A stretch of DNA of 64,000 nucleotides from Gammaproteobacteria bacterium (GTDB taxonomy: Bacteria > Pseudomonadota > Gammaproteobacteria > JAJFKO01): NCBI GenBank assembly GCA_021773175.1, contig JAJFKO010000043.1, positions 62,001 through 126,000 of the forward strand, written 5' to 3'. The first letter of the stretch is position 1, and every line of letters begins with the position of its first letter. The notes beneath the pieces are model-generated. The model saw nothing but the letters and a program-made list of their open reading frames with translations, was not told the DNA's origin and made no database searches. Below are positions 25,503 through 35,500 of the stretch, one piece after another. A program made the position numbers and the translations under genes.

Positions 25503-26252
25503 ATGGATTCCGTGCCTACCGTAAAGCATAAAGAAAAGATTATGCAGCTTAGCGCTAACTTGGATATTCCTGGTATCGATTTGTTTGCGGTTTTTATTTA
25601 TCTACATAATGGTAAGTTTACTTGGGTTTCTAATTTTCCAGAAGCAGCTGATGAATATGCGCAGACAGGTCTCTACCGTGCAGATATTTTACAAGAAAAA
25701 AGTTTTCGTAAATTAAATCGTGTCATTTACACTGAAGAATATGCTGAACTTGACCCTGTTCAGTCTAAAATTACTAAGTTTATGGCAGATCGTAATTTTT
25801 ATCGTATTTATTGTTTATCACGTTTTTGTTCTGATTGTAGTTTATTACTCTGTACTAATCGTTTTGATGAAAAAGAGTCAAATCCTGCAGAATTTTATAA
25901 TAAAACGGTTGATGCATTTGAAAATTTTAGCTGTTACTTTATAAATAACGCGATGGATATTTTTCTAGAATATTTACCAGAACTTAAAAAAACACGCTTT
26001 GGCAGTGATGCTAATTTTCGTAATAATGTTATAAAAAATCGTGCGGACCCACCAACTGAGAAACTTAGCCAAGGTGAAATTGATGTGCTTTATTGGGCTG
26101 CTCAAGGAAAGACAGCGGAAGAAACCGCTATCTTATTGGGGCTGACGAAACATACCTTAGAAACCTATCGTAAACGCGCCACCAATAAATTGAATGCTGC
26201 TAATATAACCCACGCGGTTTATTTAGCTCAACAGAATCAAATCATTGTTTAA
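25503..26252 (+). CDS. LuxR-family transcriptional regulator
   Basis: 249-residue regulator with a C-terminal LuxR-type helix-turn-helix (about 180-245: LSQGEIDVLYWAAQGKTAEETA then TLETYRKRATNKLNA), the recognition helix being within HTLETYRKRATNKL. The N-terminal 170 residues resemble the alpha-beta fold of autoinducer-binding domains in size, but the canonical ligand-binding Trp/Tyr/Asp set cannot be confirmed by eye, so the signal is unknown; no LuxI-type synthase is in the window. AGGAG lies 8 nt before the start. Homologous solo LuxR regulators occur in other intracellular gammaproteobacteria. It precedes an MFS gene, a possible target. Confidence 0.88.
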   Translation: MDSVPTVKHKEKIMQLSANLDIPGIDLFAVFIYLHNGKFTWVSNFPEAADEYAQTGLYRADILQEKSFRKLNRVIYTEEYAELDPVQSKITKFMADRNFYRIYCLSRFCSDCSLLLCTNRFDEKESNPAEFYNKTVDAFENFSCYFINNAMDIFLEYLPELKKTRFGSDANFRNNVIKNRADPPTEKLSQGEIDVLYWAAQGKTAEETAILLGLTKHTLETYRKRATNKLNAANITHAVYLAQQNQIIV

Positions 26253-26364
26253 AAACCTAATATCGTTAGGAAAACAAAACTCACAGTCCCAGATCTTGGA
26301 ATAGTCAATAATCATAAGTTTATTTAAACTAGTCATCAGCATTAACTAACTAGTGAGAGCTTTA

Positions 26365-27552
26365 ATGAATTATAAAAGATTATTTGTCATGTTGAGTACC
26401 TGCAGTATGATTTTACTTATTAATCTTGATGCAACAATAGTAAACATGGCAATTCCTAATATCGCTAGATCGTTGGGCGAGTCTATATCTATTGTACAGT
26501 GGCTTATTACCGGTTATTTTTTGACGGCAGGTGTGTTTTTCATTATCTGTGGAAAATTGGCGGATATCTTTAATAAAAAGTCGATTATGCTATTTGGGAT
26601 TAGCTGTTTTCTTATTGCTTCGCTTGGGATCTTTATATATCAAAATGTATGGATGATTATTTCTTTGCGTATGATACAAGGTATCGGTTTTGCTGCCGTA
26701 TTGAATTTAGCTCTTATGATTAATGCTGAAATTTTCCCACCAGAAAAGCGTGGTTTTATTTTAGGGGTATCAATAACGACTTCAGGTGTTGGTCAGGCTT
26801 TTGGCCCGATTATCGCGGGCAATATGCTAATGTATCTTAATTGGCACTACCTGTTTTTAATTAATATTCCTTTGTGTCTATTGGCATTAATAGGAATCAG
26901 TGTTTTCTATAGAGAAGCATTAGCCGCCAATGATTCTGTTAAATTAACAAGCCGCAGTGTCTTTACCATAAAGGAATATCCATCATTGCTGCTCGTGCGC
27001 GGGAACTTTACTTTGTCTTGGGCAGTATTATTCTTTTGTATTCCTATTTATTTACAGAATTATTTAATGTATTCCGCATTTCATTCTGGAGCTATAATAT
27101 TCACCATGACGGCAATTTTTGGGATTGTATCAATTGTCGTTGGTTACTATTTAGATATATTTGGTTATAAGAAACTGTTGGTTATTGCAATGCTATTTGG
27201 CATCTCTGCGTTTTTCTTAATAATAATAGCCTTAATATCCAATCATATTACTATCTTTTTAATTGGAATAGGCTGCTTTGGTTTTTATTCAGGAATAATG
27301 ATTCCGACAACGGTCTTTGTTGCTATGAAATTGTTACCAGAACAGCAGAGAGGCTTGGGTATGGGATTGTTTTTTACGATATCGTTTTTGGCTGCTGCTA
27401 GCGGCACTTTTATCGCCTCACGTTTTTTGAATACAGGATTTTCAATAGGACATATGTTTGAAGTAATATTAATTGCCTTATTGTTATGCTTTGTTGTATC
27501 GATTGGTTTGGGTTTACGAAGACTATTATTAGGATTTACGCAAAATGCTTGA
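26365..27552 (+). CDS. MFS transporter, DHA2/EmrB-like
   Basis: 395-residue major facilitator protein with about 12 hydrophobic segments. The first helix contains LDATIVNMAIPNIARSLG, the signature of the drug:H+ antiporter (DHA2-type) group, then GKLADIFNKKS (motif A) and the GQAFGPIIAG motif C typical of antiporters. Possible role: export of toxic compounds. ATG 26365 is preferred (GAGAG 5 nt upstream) over the GTG at 26353. The last codons and stop lie inside a small repeat element (27531-27593), so the native C-terminus has been replaced by element sequence reading FTQNA. Confidence 0.9.
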   Translation: MNYKRLFVMLSTCSMILLINLDATIVNMAIPNIARSLGESISIVQWLITGYFLTAGVFFIICGKLADIFNKKSIMLFGISCFLIASLGIFIYQNVWMIISLRMIQGIGFAAVLNLALMINAEIFPPEKRGFILGVSITTSGVGQAFGPIIAGNMLMYLNWHYLFLINIPLCLLALIGISVFYREALAANDSVKLTSRSVFTIKEYPSLLLVRGNFTLSWAVLFFCIPIYLQNYLMYSAFHSGAIIFTMTAIFGIVSIVVGYYLDIFGYKKLLVIAMLFGISAFFLIIIALISNHITIFLIGIGCFGFYSGIMIPTTVFVAMKLLPEQQRGLGMGLFFTISFLAAASGTFIASRFLNTGFSIGHMFEVILIALLLCFVVSIGLGLRRLLLGFTQNA

Positions 27553-27593
27553 TACTTTGTTAAACCTAGGTTAAAGGGTTTATTGTAAGTCCT
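27531..27593. mobile_element. 63-bp AGGACTTAC-family miniature element
   Basis: Left end AGGATTTACGCAAAA and right end TTATTGTAAGTCCT form imperfect terminal inverted repeats similar to the 50013 element (AGGACTTTCGCAAAAC). The centre holds the palindrome AACCTAGGTT. The left 22 bp overlap the 3' end of the MFS gene and contain its stop codon. Confidence 0.6.
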
Positions 27594-27926
27594 AATTATT
27601 GGGGGAATAAATAAAAAAACGTCCATCAGACATCGCTAATTCTGAACCCGCTATATAAATTTTGGTGATCTATGAGGTATATTAGGAATCCCAATCTAAT
27701 TATCTGGGCTTTTCACACAACTCCTCAACCCGATCTCCTTACTACCTTACTTGAACGGCTCAGGCATGATGTCTGATGAAGTTATCTTTAATATAGTATG
27801 CAATAGGTTTTTCAGCAAGTTCAAATCTTGAACAAGTTTAATATATTTCCTGCTTAATATTTATGGCTTGTAAGATGCTTTTCGAAACGATAAGGTATGG
27901 CTTTTTTAACGTAGATGGAAGACCTT
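27594..27926. other. Intergenic region before TPR-methyltransferase
   Basis: About 330 bp of AT-rich DNA. I see no open frame, RNA gene or clear terminator; it presumably holds the promoter of the following gene, but no convincing -35/-10 pair stands out. Confidence 0.4.
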
Positions 27927-29546
27927 ATGACGAGTATGGAAACACAATATCAACAAGCAGAAGAGCTATTTAGGCAAGGTAATATTAGTGACGCAGAGAA
28001 GCTCTGTGTTGATATTTTAAAGGAAACACCCGATTCACATCATATTTTACATTTACTTGGTATCATTGCTTTCACGCAGAAAAACTATCAACGAGCATTA
28101 CAATGTTTACAACGAGCGGTTAATTTGAATGAAAATGATCCTGTGTATCATAATCATTTAGGCAATTTATTGCGTGTTGGTGGTGATACAGCTAGCGCGA
28201 TGGCGCATTATCAACGAGCATTAACAATACAACCCGAGTTTGCTGAAGCAGCAAATAATTTAGGAAATATCTGTTATCAAAATGGTGGTTTTCAAGAAGC
28301 ATTGAAACACTATCAAACCGCAGTTGAGTTGCAAATGGAATATGTGGATGCTCGTTTAAACATGGCTTATACCTTAGTGAAATTAACAGAAATAGACGCC
28401 GCAATAAAACAGTTGAACAAAGTTGTCACTATGTCACAAAATGCAGATTTACTACTCAGCGCTGAATTACTATTAGCAAAATTGTATTACCAACAAAATG
28501 AATATCAACAATCAGTGGATCACTGTCAACAAGCATTGAAATTCTCAGCCAATAATTTCGCAACACGGCAGTTATTAGCTCATAACTATTTATTGCTTTG
28601 TGATTTTGATAATGCAATTCGTCAATATAGTGTTGTGTTGGAACAAGATGCTACTGATACCTTTGCTCATTACAATATGGGAACGTTATTACTGGGTAAA
28701 CGTAATTTAGATGCTGCGGCATTTCATTTCCGTCAAGTTTTGCAATATGAGCCAGAACATTTTGACGCGTTGGTTAACTTGGCAGCCATCGATTTAACAC
28801 AAGGAAAGCAAGTAGCAGCATTGGAGCTATATAATAAAGCGTTATTGTTAAGACCAGATGATGTTAATGTTAAATATACCTTAACAGCATTACAGCAATC
28901 GGCTAATCCTAGGCAAGCCCCGGCTGAATATATCAAGCCATTATTTGATAGTTATGCGCATCGTTATGATCAGCATTTACAGCAAGAGCTAGATTATCAA
29001 ACCCCGCAATTTGTTTATGAGCAAGTTAAGAAAATTTATCAACAGCGTCAGCAACGTTTACGTATTTTAGATCTCGGTTGTGGTACAGGTTTAGCCGGCA
29101 CACAGTTGACAGAGTTTAGTTCTCATTTAACCGGTGTCGATTTATCACCGCGTATGTTGGAAATAGCACACTATAAAGAATGTTATGATGAACTAATTGA
29201 AGATGACATTGAACATTACTTAACAAACTGTGACGATAGCTACGATATTATTATTGCAGCAGATGTTTTTATTTATTTTGGCGAATTAAAAAGTATTTTA
29301 CCTGCCTGTCAGCAACATTTAACAGCGCAAGGTTCATTGCTATTTTCAGTCGAGAAGCATGTTGAATCTGAAGCGTATCATTTACAAAACACTGGGCGCT
29401 ATACCCATAGTCGTAATTATCTTGAACAAGTCTTGCAAGAAAGTTCGCTTCTATTACAACATTGCGACGCGGTAAAATTACGTCAACAACAAGAAGAAGA
29501 GGTGACGGGTTATTTTGTTATTGCGCAAAAAATAGAAACTACTTAA
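27927..29546 (+). CDS. TPR-repeat protein with C-terminal class I methyltransferase
   Basis: 539 residues (from ATG 27927, with GGAAG 5 nt upstream; an ATG at 27915 is possible but has no ribosome site). Residues 1-330 are about nine tetratricopeptide repeats (for example NYQRALQCLQRAVNLNENDP and AEAANNLGNICYQNGGFQEA). A linker, FDSYAHRYDQHLQQELDY, leads into a class I SAM-dependent methyltransferase (about 375-535) with ILDLGCGTGLAG motif I and DIIIAADVFIYFG as motif IV region. Such TPR-methyltransferase fusions are widespread; the methylated target is unknown but the TPR part probably binds a protein partner. Soluble, monocistronic as far as seen. Confidence 0.87.
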   Translation: MTSMETQYQQAEELFRQGNISDAEKLCVDILKETPDSHHILHLLGIIAFTQKNYQRALQCLQRAVNLNENDPVYHNHLGNLLRVGGDTASAMAHYQRALTIQPEFAEAANNLGNICYQNGGFQEALKHYQTAVELQMEYVDARLNMAYTLVKLTEIDAAIKQLNKVVTMSQNADLLLSAELLLAKLYYQQNEYQQSVDHCQQALKFSANNFATRQLLAHNYLLLCDFDNAIRQYSVVLEQDATDTFAHYNMGTLLLGKRNLDAAAFHFRQVLQYEPEHFDALVNLAAIDLTQGKQVAALELYNKALLLRPDDVNVKYTLTALQQSANPRQAPAEYIKPLFDSYAHRYDQHLQQELDYQTPQFVYEQVKKIYQQRQQRLRILDLGCGTGLAGTQLTEFSSHLTGVDLSPRMLEIAHYKECYDELIEDDIEHYLTNCDDSYDIIIAADVFIYFGELKSILPACQQHLTAQGSLLFSVEKHVESEAYHLQNTGRYTHSRNYLEQVLQESSLLLQHCDAVKLRQQQEEEVTGYFVIAQKIETT

Positions 29547-29713
29547 GAAGCTGGTCAAAAACTGTTGCTAATAATGCTATTCCCGCTTTTTATTTCCCGA
29601 AACTTCTTTCCCTGAAAAAACTATGTTATTGTTACGTCTACTTTTTCTGGCTGTTGAAGCGCAGCAGAACAAAGTTTATAACAATAACTCCCACATGGAT
29701 TAGGAGAGAGAAT

Positions 29714-30403
29714 ATGAAAAGTGATAAGGTAATTAAAGCTGGAGGATGGTGTCTCATTATCCTGGCATTATTATGGGTTGGCGGTGTCGTCTTCTTTGAT
29801 ATAGTTTTTGGTTATCCGGCAATGATTTCTCATGACCCGGCAAACTCATTAACCGCTCTTTTATCTCGCGGTGCCTCACTACGAATTTGTTTATTATTTT
29901 ATGCCTTAACGCCTCTTCTACTTATTCCTGGTAGTATTGGTGCTTTTTGTGCATTGCGTAATGCTGCTGAAGGGGCTGCCCGCACAGCGAAGTCGATTGC
30001 TGTCATTGTAGCAATTACAGCAATGTTAGGACTCTTCCTTTGGGGTGGTGTTGCTTGGCATATTGCAACATTTTTAGTTCAAGTACATCAACATGAAACA
30101 AGTTTATTATCGATATTATTTGTTTTTATGTACTACTTTGGCTTATTGATTGGAAACTATGTTGCTCAAGGCTGTTTAGCATTTTGGGTGTTACTACAAA
30201 GTTATGCCATCATTAAAGATAAAGAGATGCCAAGCTGGTACGGAGTTATTGGTTGGATAGTTGGAATTATTGTTTTGATTGCTATTTTCTTACGTATGGC
30301 ATCAATCTCAATTTATCCTGATATCTTTATTGAATTAGTACCACTTAATGCATTCTTTATGTTTATCTTTGGTGTGGGTTTATTAGCTCATAAAACAAAG
30401 TAA
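29714..30403 (+). CDS. Multi-pass membrane protein of unknown function (DUF4386-like)
   Basis: 229-residue inner-membrane protein with about six or seven hydrophobic helices (near 10-30, 55-75, 90-115, 130-155, 170-190, 200-225). Size and layout recall DUF4386 proteins, but I see no diagnostic motif, so the family is tentative. The frame stays open upstream to 29462 inside the previous gene; ATG 29714 is right because AGGAGAG lies 7-8 nt upstream. A strong terminator follows at 30421. No functional hint from neighbours. Confidence 0.8.
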   Translation: MKSDKVIKAGGWCLIILALLWVGGVVFFDIVFGYPAMISHDPANSLTALLSRGASLRICLLFYALTPLLLIPGSIGAFCALRNAAEGAARTAKSIAVIVAITAMLGLFLWGGVAWHIATFLVQVHQHETSLLSILFVFMYYFGLLIGNYVAQGCLAFWVLLQSYAIIKDKEMPSWYGVIGWIVGIIVLIAIFLRMASISIYPDIFIELVPLNAFFMFIFGVGLLAHKTK

Positions 30404-30420
30404 TCTAGTCATTTTCAAGA

Positions 30421-30450
30421 AAAGCCGGAGTATCTCCGGCTTTTTTTTTG
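30421..30450 (+). terminator. Intrinsic terminator
   Basis: Stem GCCGGAG / CTCCGGC (30425-30431 and 30435-30441) with a 3-nt TAT loop, extended by A/T pairs and followed by nine T. It lies 18 bp after the membrane-protein stop and is the clearest rho-independent terminator in the window. Confidence 0.92.
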
Positions 30451-30549
30451 CTAGGATTTTACATTATCAACTTTACCAAATGACCTGAAAGAGTCTCTTT
30501 ACCGATTGTAAGGTGCTTTATTTTTAGTGATGTACTTATGGTATTATGG

Positions 30550-30578
30550 TTTACATTTGCACATTTTATTATTATGAT
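30550..30578 (+). promoter_or_regulatory. Sigma-70 promoter candidate for 594-residue orphan
   Basis: TTTACA (30550-30555), 17-nt spacer, TATGAT (30573-30578), about 30 nt before the ATG at 30608. A second possibility is the extended -10 TGGTATTAT ending at 30547. The strong terminator upstream implies that transcription must restart here. Confidence 0.5.
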
Positions 30579-30607
30579 GGCATAGTTATTCTATCTAGGA
30601 GCTTGCC

Positions 30608-32392
30608 ATGTTTACCTTTCCTGGTGCTTTGTTACAGAAAGACCGCTCTTGGGGAGTGCGTAATTTTTTATGCGCACCTTTTAATCTTGAGACTCAGGCT
30701 TTGCAAGAAAGATTATCGTTTAAGCGAATAGGCGAAATCATGGATGGTCCCGGAACTGATTTAGATAAGCTAGAGCAGATCTGTGCAATTAAACAGGGTT
30801 TAAAAACTGTCGCGACAAAGAATCACCTCGTTATTGGTATATTAAGAATTTTATATGCCAGTCATCAATTTATACCCTCGAAAGAAATTATCGAAGCTCG
30901 AGCTCAAGTCCTTGATTATTTTCATGCTATCTTTGCAAAAAATCAACCTACGATAAAGATTTGTTGTTTTTTACAAGTCCAATTAAAGGATGGCGAAAAC
31001 TCATCTGAAGAATGGGTTGCTAGCTTACAAAAGAAAATGCAACAACGTGTTGCAGAGTTAGATGCAAAAACATCTACAACTGCTGGCGGTGATTTAGTTC
31101 CAGAAGAGACTGAAGAACGAGCTAATTGTGGTTCGGTTTTAGAGTTATTAAAGTTATTTACATTATTGCAACAGGAATGCCAAAAAGTGAAGCCTAGAAA
31201 GGGCATTACAACGTTAGTTGCAGTGTTTAATAAATTTTTGCAAACGGTTAAAGATGCAAAACAAGAGGCAGACATTGAAAAGGCCTGTGAGCAAATGAAA
31301 CTGGCCATTATATTTTATACGCAACGTTGGTTTTTGCCTGCTCTAACAACACATAAGCATTATCCGCATAGAGTTAGATATTCAGTATCAAAAGGTGAAT
31401 TTTGCGTACGACAACATGGTGATGTAAATCCTCATACAGCTTGGTTTTTGCAAGTCATCAGTGAATTAAACAGAGAGTGCGGTTTTGAAGGTAACTTCGA
31501 TTTAAAATGGCTGAATGGCGTAACAATCAAGCGAGGTTATGTTATTCCAGCTGATGTACGTCATGTTTTGCAGGCAGAATATCTACAACCATTATTGCAG
31601 GAACTTCGACAATTAAATGCTGATTATGCTTTAAAACACTCTAACAATATTGTAAAAGTTGTCGTAGCCTTACCGCAATTGCAAGGTGAATCTCAAAGTC
31701 AAACAGAACTAGTTGAACATATAACAAGAGGTGAGGACGCGATATACTTTTTGAAAGAAGATGATGATGTCTTATTTTTGAAGTTAGCATTAGCAAGTAC
31801 TAACTGGGCATTGCAAGCAGTTGCTAATGCATTCAAAAAATTCTATGCAGAAAGATCTGCAGATAATAATGATTATGCTAAAGCCGTACGCGTTAGTGCG
31901 GGCTTACAACGTAGGCATAAGGTCTCAGTTGAGCAGCAAAATGCTGTTACAATATTATTCTATGTGGCAGCACAGCTTAATTCTGATTTTAAACTCGATG
32001 AAGCTAAGCTCTTAGAGTCAAAGAAGCTCGTAAAATTAGTTGATAAATACACCAGCAAAAAATCTGTTAAGGACTTTTCTGGTCTCGCTACAGCAATACA
32101 AGAAGTGTTACAAGAGTTACCGACTATAAAGCTAACTGTGTATCATAATCCTTTGTTTGCTGCATCAGAAGGAAGTCCTAAGCCTGCTGGACGTCAGCGC
32201 GCTGAAACAAAAGAGAAAGTTGTATTACCAGAATGGATATTAACAAGTGGTGCTGGTGCTAGTAATCAAAGTGTTAAAGGCGGTAGTCCAGGAACACCAA
32301 GACGTAGAGATGAGGCTAAAAAAGGTAGTAGAGTCCCCCCTCGTTCAATTTCTTCTCGCGGGATGAGATATAACCCTGACGTCATAATGTAA
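30608..32392 (+). CDS. Orphan hypothetical protein, 594 residues, basic disordered tail
   Basis: Not recognised. AGGAG lies 6 nt before the ATG. The protein is soluble, mainly helical and rich in Lys, Gln, Leu and Ala, with no signal peptide or membrane helix. A central segment (about 240-320; YTQRWFLPAL, then HYPHRVRYSVSKGEF) has more aromatic residues and may be a folded domain. Residues about 520-594 are low-complexity and basic (SPGTPRRRDEAKKGSR, PPRSISSRGM), probably disordered. It lies directly upstream of the 4365-residue gene, 197 bp apart with separate promoters, so the two may form one accessory locus. Secretion into a host is possible but unproven. Confidence 0.7.
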   Translation: MFTFPGALLQKDRSWGVRNFLCAPFNLETQALQERLSFKRIGEIMDGPGTDLDKLEQICAIKQGLKTVATKNHLVIGILRILYASHQFIPSKEIIEARAQVLDYFHAIFAKNQPTIKICCFLQVQLKDGENSSEEWVASLQKKMQQRVAELDAKTSTTAGGDLVPEETEERANCGSVLELLKLFTLLQQECQKVKPRKGITTLVAVFNKFLQTVKDAKQEADIEKACEQMKLAIIFYTQRWFLPALTTHKHYPHRVRYSVSKGEFCVRQHGDVNPHTAWFLQVISELNRECGFEGNFDLKWLNGVTIKRGYVIPADVRHVLQAEYLQPLLQELRQLNADYALKHSNNIVKVVVALPQLQGESQSQTELVEHITRGEDAIYFLKEDDDVLFLKLALASTNWALQAVANAFKKFYAERSADNNDYAKAVRVSAGLQRRHKVSVEQQNAVTILFYVAAQLNSDFKLDEAKLLESKKLVKLVDKYTSKKSVKDFSGLATAIQEVLQELPTIKLTVYHNPLFAASEGSPKPAGRQRAETKEKVVLPEWILTSGAGASNQSVKGGSPGTPRRRDEAKKGSRVPPRSISSRGMRYNPDVIM

Positions 32393-32514
32393 ACAAATTT
32401 AGTTTAATTTCAAAAGTCTAATCAGCAAATATCCACAATATATTGGCTATATCTCCTTGCTGAGATTCGACCAATTGGTAGCTATTTAACTTACCATTAA
32501 AGCGCATAAAAATT

Positions 32515-32543
32515 TTGCAAGTTGTTGTAAAAATGTGTAATAT
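32515..32543 (+). promoter_or_regulatory. Sigma-70 promoter of the giant gene
   Basis: TTGCAA (32515-32520), exactly 17 nt, TAATAT (32538-32543): a near-consensus housekeeping promoter that would start transcription near 32550, giving a leader of about 40 nt that contains the AGAGG ribosome site. Confidence 0.6.
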
Positions 32544-32589
32544 TGGCCAAATTTATTCCTAATAATTATAAAGTAGAGGTTCTATTAAA

Positions 32590-35500
32590 ATGCCTAGAGG
32601 TAAGAAGAGAGTTGTGGTGCACGGGAAGCAAGATTCAGGACTTGATAATAGTTCGTTACAAGAAGCTTTAAGAACAACAATGGCGCAATATAATGAGCGA
32701 GGACAAGCATCACGTGAGAGTACACAAAAAGAAATATATGTTTCTCGTCAAGTTGATAGTATTGCAAGTTCACTGAAAGCTTTGGAAATTGTCGTTAACA
32801 GATTAGTTGGCATGGAAGCGCATAGAACTCGTGATTTTCATGGCATGGCTTCTGATGTCACTGAGCAATTAGTTGATATTGCTCGAGTGCTAGAGCATAA
32901 ATTTTCTGCAACAGAAGCTGCTGAGTTAGAAGTAAAAGAAGTTTTAACAGGAAAGAAATTACTAGAAAAAGGCGTTCTCGATAACTTTGCAAAAGATATT
33001 ATAAAAAGATTAGAAGAGCTACATGCTTCGGTATTCAATAAACTCAGTGCTAAAAACTTAAAAGCAAATAATGCCTTAGGAGATATGCAAAGACAAGGTT
33101 TGGAAGGTAAGTCAGCCACTTTAAACTTTGCATATCTACTTCTGCAATTGGATACAATTAAAAGACTAAGTGTATTCTGTCAACAACATTTTGTGACAAG
33201 AAAATTAAGAAAGAAAGATCCCTTATTTATTTTCTTAAATACAAACTATCAATCTGGTATCAGTAATTGCATACTGAGAATCAGAGAAGATGCGGTTGCA
33301 TACACAAGGGTATCATTGGGTACGATCACGCGACTCAGGCAGCAACAATTAGAAAATTTTTCGATTGAAACCGGGGATACAATATTCAGCTTAGTACATG
33401 ACTTGCTTATGCTGGCCGCAACTGAACACTATGAGCATAGTCCGGAGGATTATCAAAAGATGCTTGCTGCATGTGACGTAAGCCTAGAAAGTTTATGGGT
33501 GCAATGGCAGGCGGACAAAAGTAATTTACAGATATTATTACATCTAGTACAACTCCTTTATCTGGAAATCAAAATATCATTAGCTCAGCAGCGCATTAGA
33601 ACAGAAGAATTGCACAAGCTTAAAGACAATCAGCCAGGAGATGAATTAAAATTATCCTTGGAGGCTATATTAGATCGACTGATCGATCTTGGTGAAAAAT
33701 GGCAAGAGATTATTATTTATGCGCAACAGGTAGAGGAGCTTAGCGATACAGAAAGAAATAAACCTCATGTGTTAGAGTTAAGCAGAATGTTTGATATGAC
33801 AAAATCGTGGGTCATGCCAAAGTATGTTGAGCAAGTAGGGCAACCTCTGATTGTAAGCATTACTGAAAATATCAAGGCACTATCTTCTGGTGCCCTGGAT
33901 ATGAAGGCTATGTCGGAACAAATAAAACGTGCGATGATTTTTGCTAATGTTGTGCAAATTGAAATGGCGGGTAACCAGTTAAACGTTAGTAGAACGAATC
34001 TTCTAGAGATGCGGCCACAACCTGATACATCAAGAAATATTGGCGTACTTACCTCGGCGCAACTTGCTATGCGTGAAGCGATTAAAGGTATTCTTGATGA
34101 TGCCTATGAAATGTTACTAACAGCATTCCAATTTTTAGTTGATTATATGGTCGAGTATCAATCTGTTGACTTGCAGACTCCCATTATGCAGCAATTGTCA
34201 GCATGGCTAATGATGGTGTTTAGTTTAATCGTTGTACCAGACTATCAGCCAAAATGTTTAGCGGAACTTGGTGAGACTGCCAGTGATTTGTATGTTTGTG
34301 TGATGCAGCCATTGACAATGATTATTGATGAGTTTAGAAATGCAAAAATCTTAGACTTTAGTTCTGGTATGGCTCGCGAAAAATTTATTTTACAGCAGGA
34401 TAGATTGCTCGATAGTGCTTTATTTGCGATGAGACATCGTGTTACAAAAATCCATGCTGCTGGCTTGTTAGAATTACGTAGAGTTGCAATGTCAGTTCAA
34501 ATCCCTGCCCTGATAGGTTTTCTATCACGAGAGTTTATTGAGGTATTATCAGAATACTTTACCAGTGGTGTTGAGTTTGCAACTGCCGCAGAGTGTCGAG
34601 CTGCATTTTCTGCTATCGAAATTGAAATTTTAGATGATTTATCATTAGTTGCTAATCTGCAAAAACAAGAAGCAGCAATTCAAAGAGCCTATGAGAAGTA
34701 TACAAAGCTATTTGTTTTATCAAACATCATTACTTTATTAGAAGCGGTTAATTCAACATTTAAATGTAAACTCAATTTGCCTGGATTTCTAAAGGACATT
34801 GATTTAACAATGCTGAAATCAACACTAGCAAAGATTCTTACTGAAACAGATAATAGAATAAAAGTACAAATGGATACGGTGCTGCGTTTAAAACTGACCA
34901 GCAATTTAGTTGCTAGCACCGCAACAGATAAAAAGCCCCCAGAACAGGGACATATGTGTATTCTTCTCGCTCAAAAAGCTGTTGTAGAAAGAATGGCTTT
35001 TTTCATGGATGAAATCAAAGGACCGTATGAGTTTAGATATCGCTGGTTGGTTTACAAAACTAATTTTCGTCTTGGTGCTCTAGCACAAAAAGAATTTTCT
35101 CAAACACACTTAACAACGCAGAAAGAAAATGCACAATTAATACAAGAATACTTAGTCGCGGCTGTTGATGCGTTTATCTGTCTTTGTCGTTTAGTTGCCA
35201 CTGAGCCAGCTCTATGTGTCATTTACTATGACATGTTATCAGAACAAAGGCATATCTTATTAACAATGTTGGAGAGAGTTAATATTACGGCAATGGGCTA
35301 TAGTAGTCCTAAAATGCAACATGTTTTTACTGCGGCTAAATCCAGTTTAACTAATGGCGAAGGTATTGATGATGATATAAATGTTTTATTACTTTTAAAT
35401 CGAATTGAATTATTCAAGATGCTCATTACAGGATGTCCGCCGCGACTTGCTAGCATGTTGACAAGTACTGATAGAATAGACACTAGTGAACGTAAACCGG

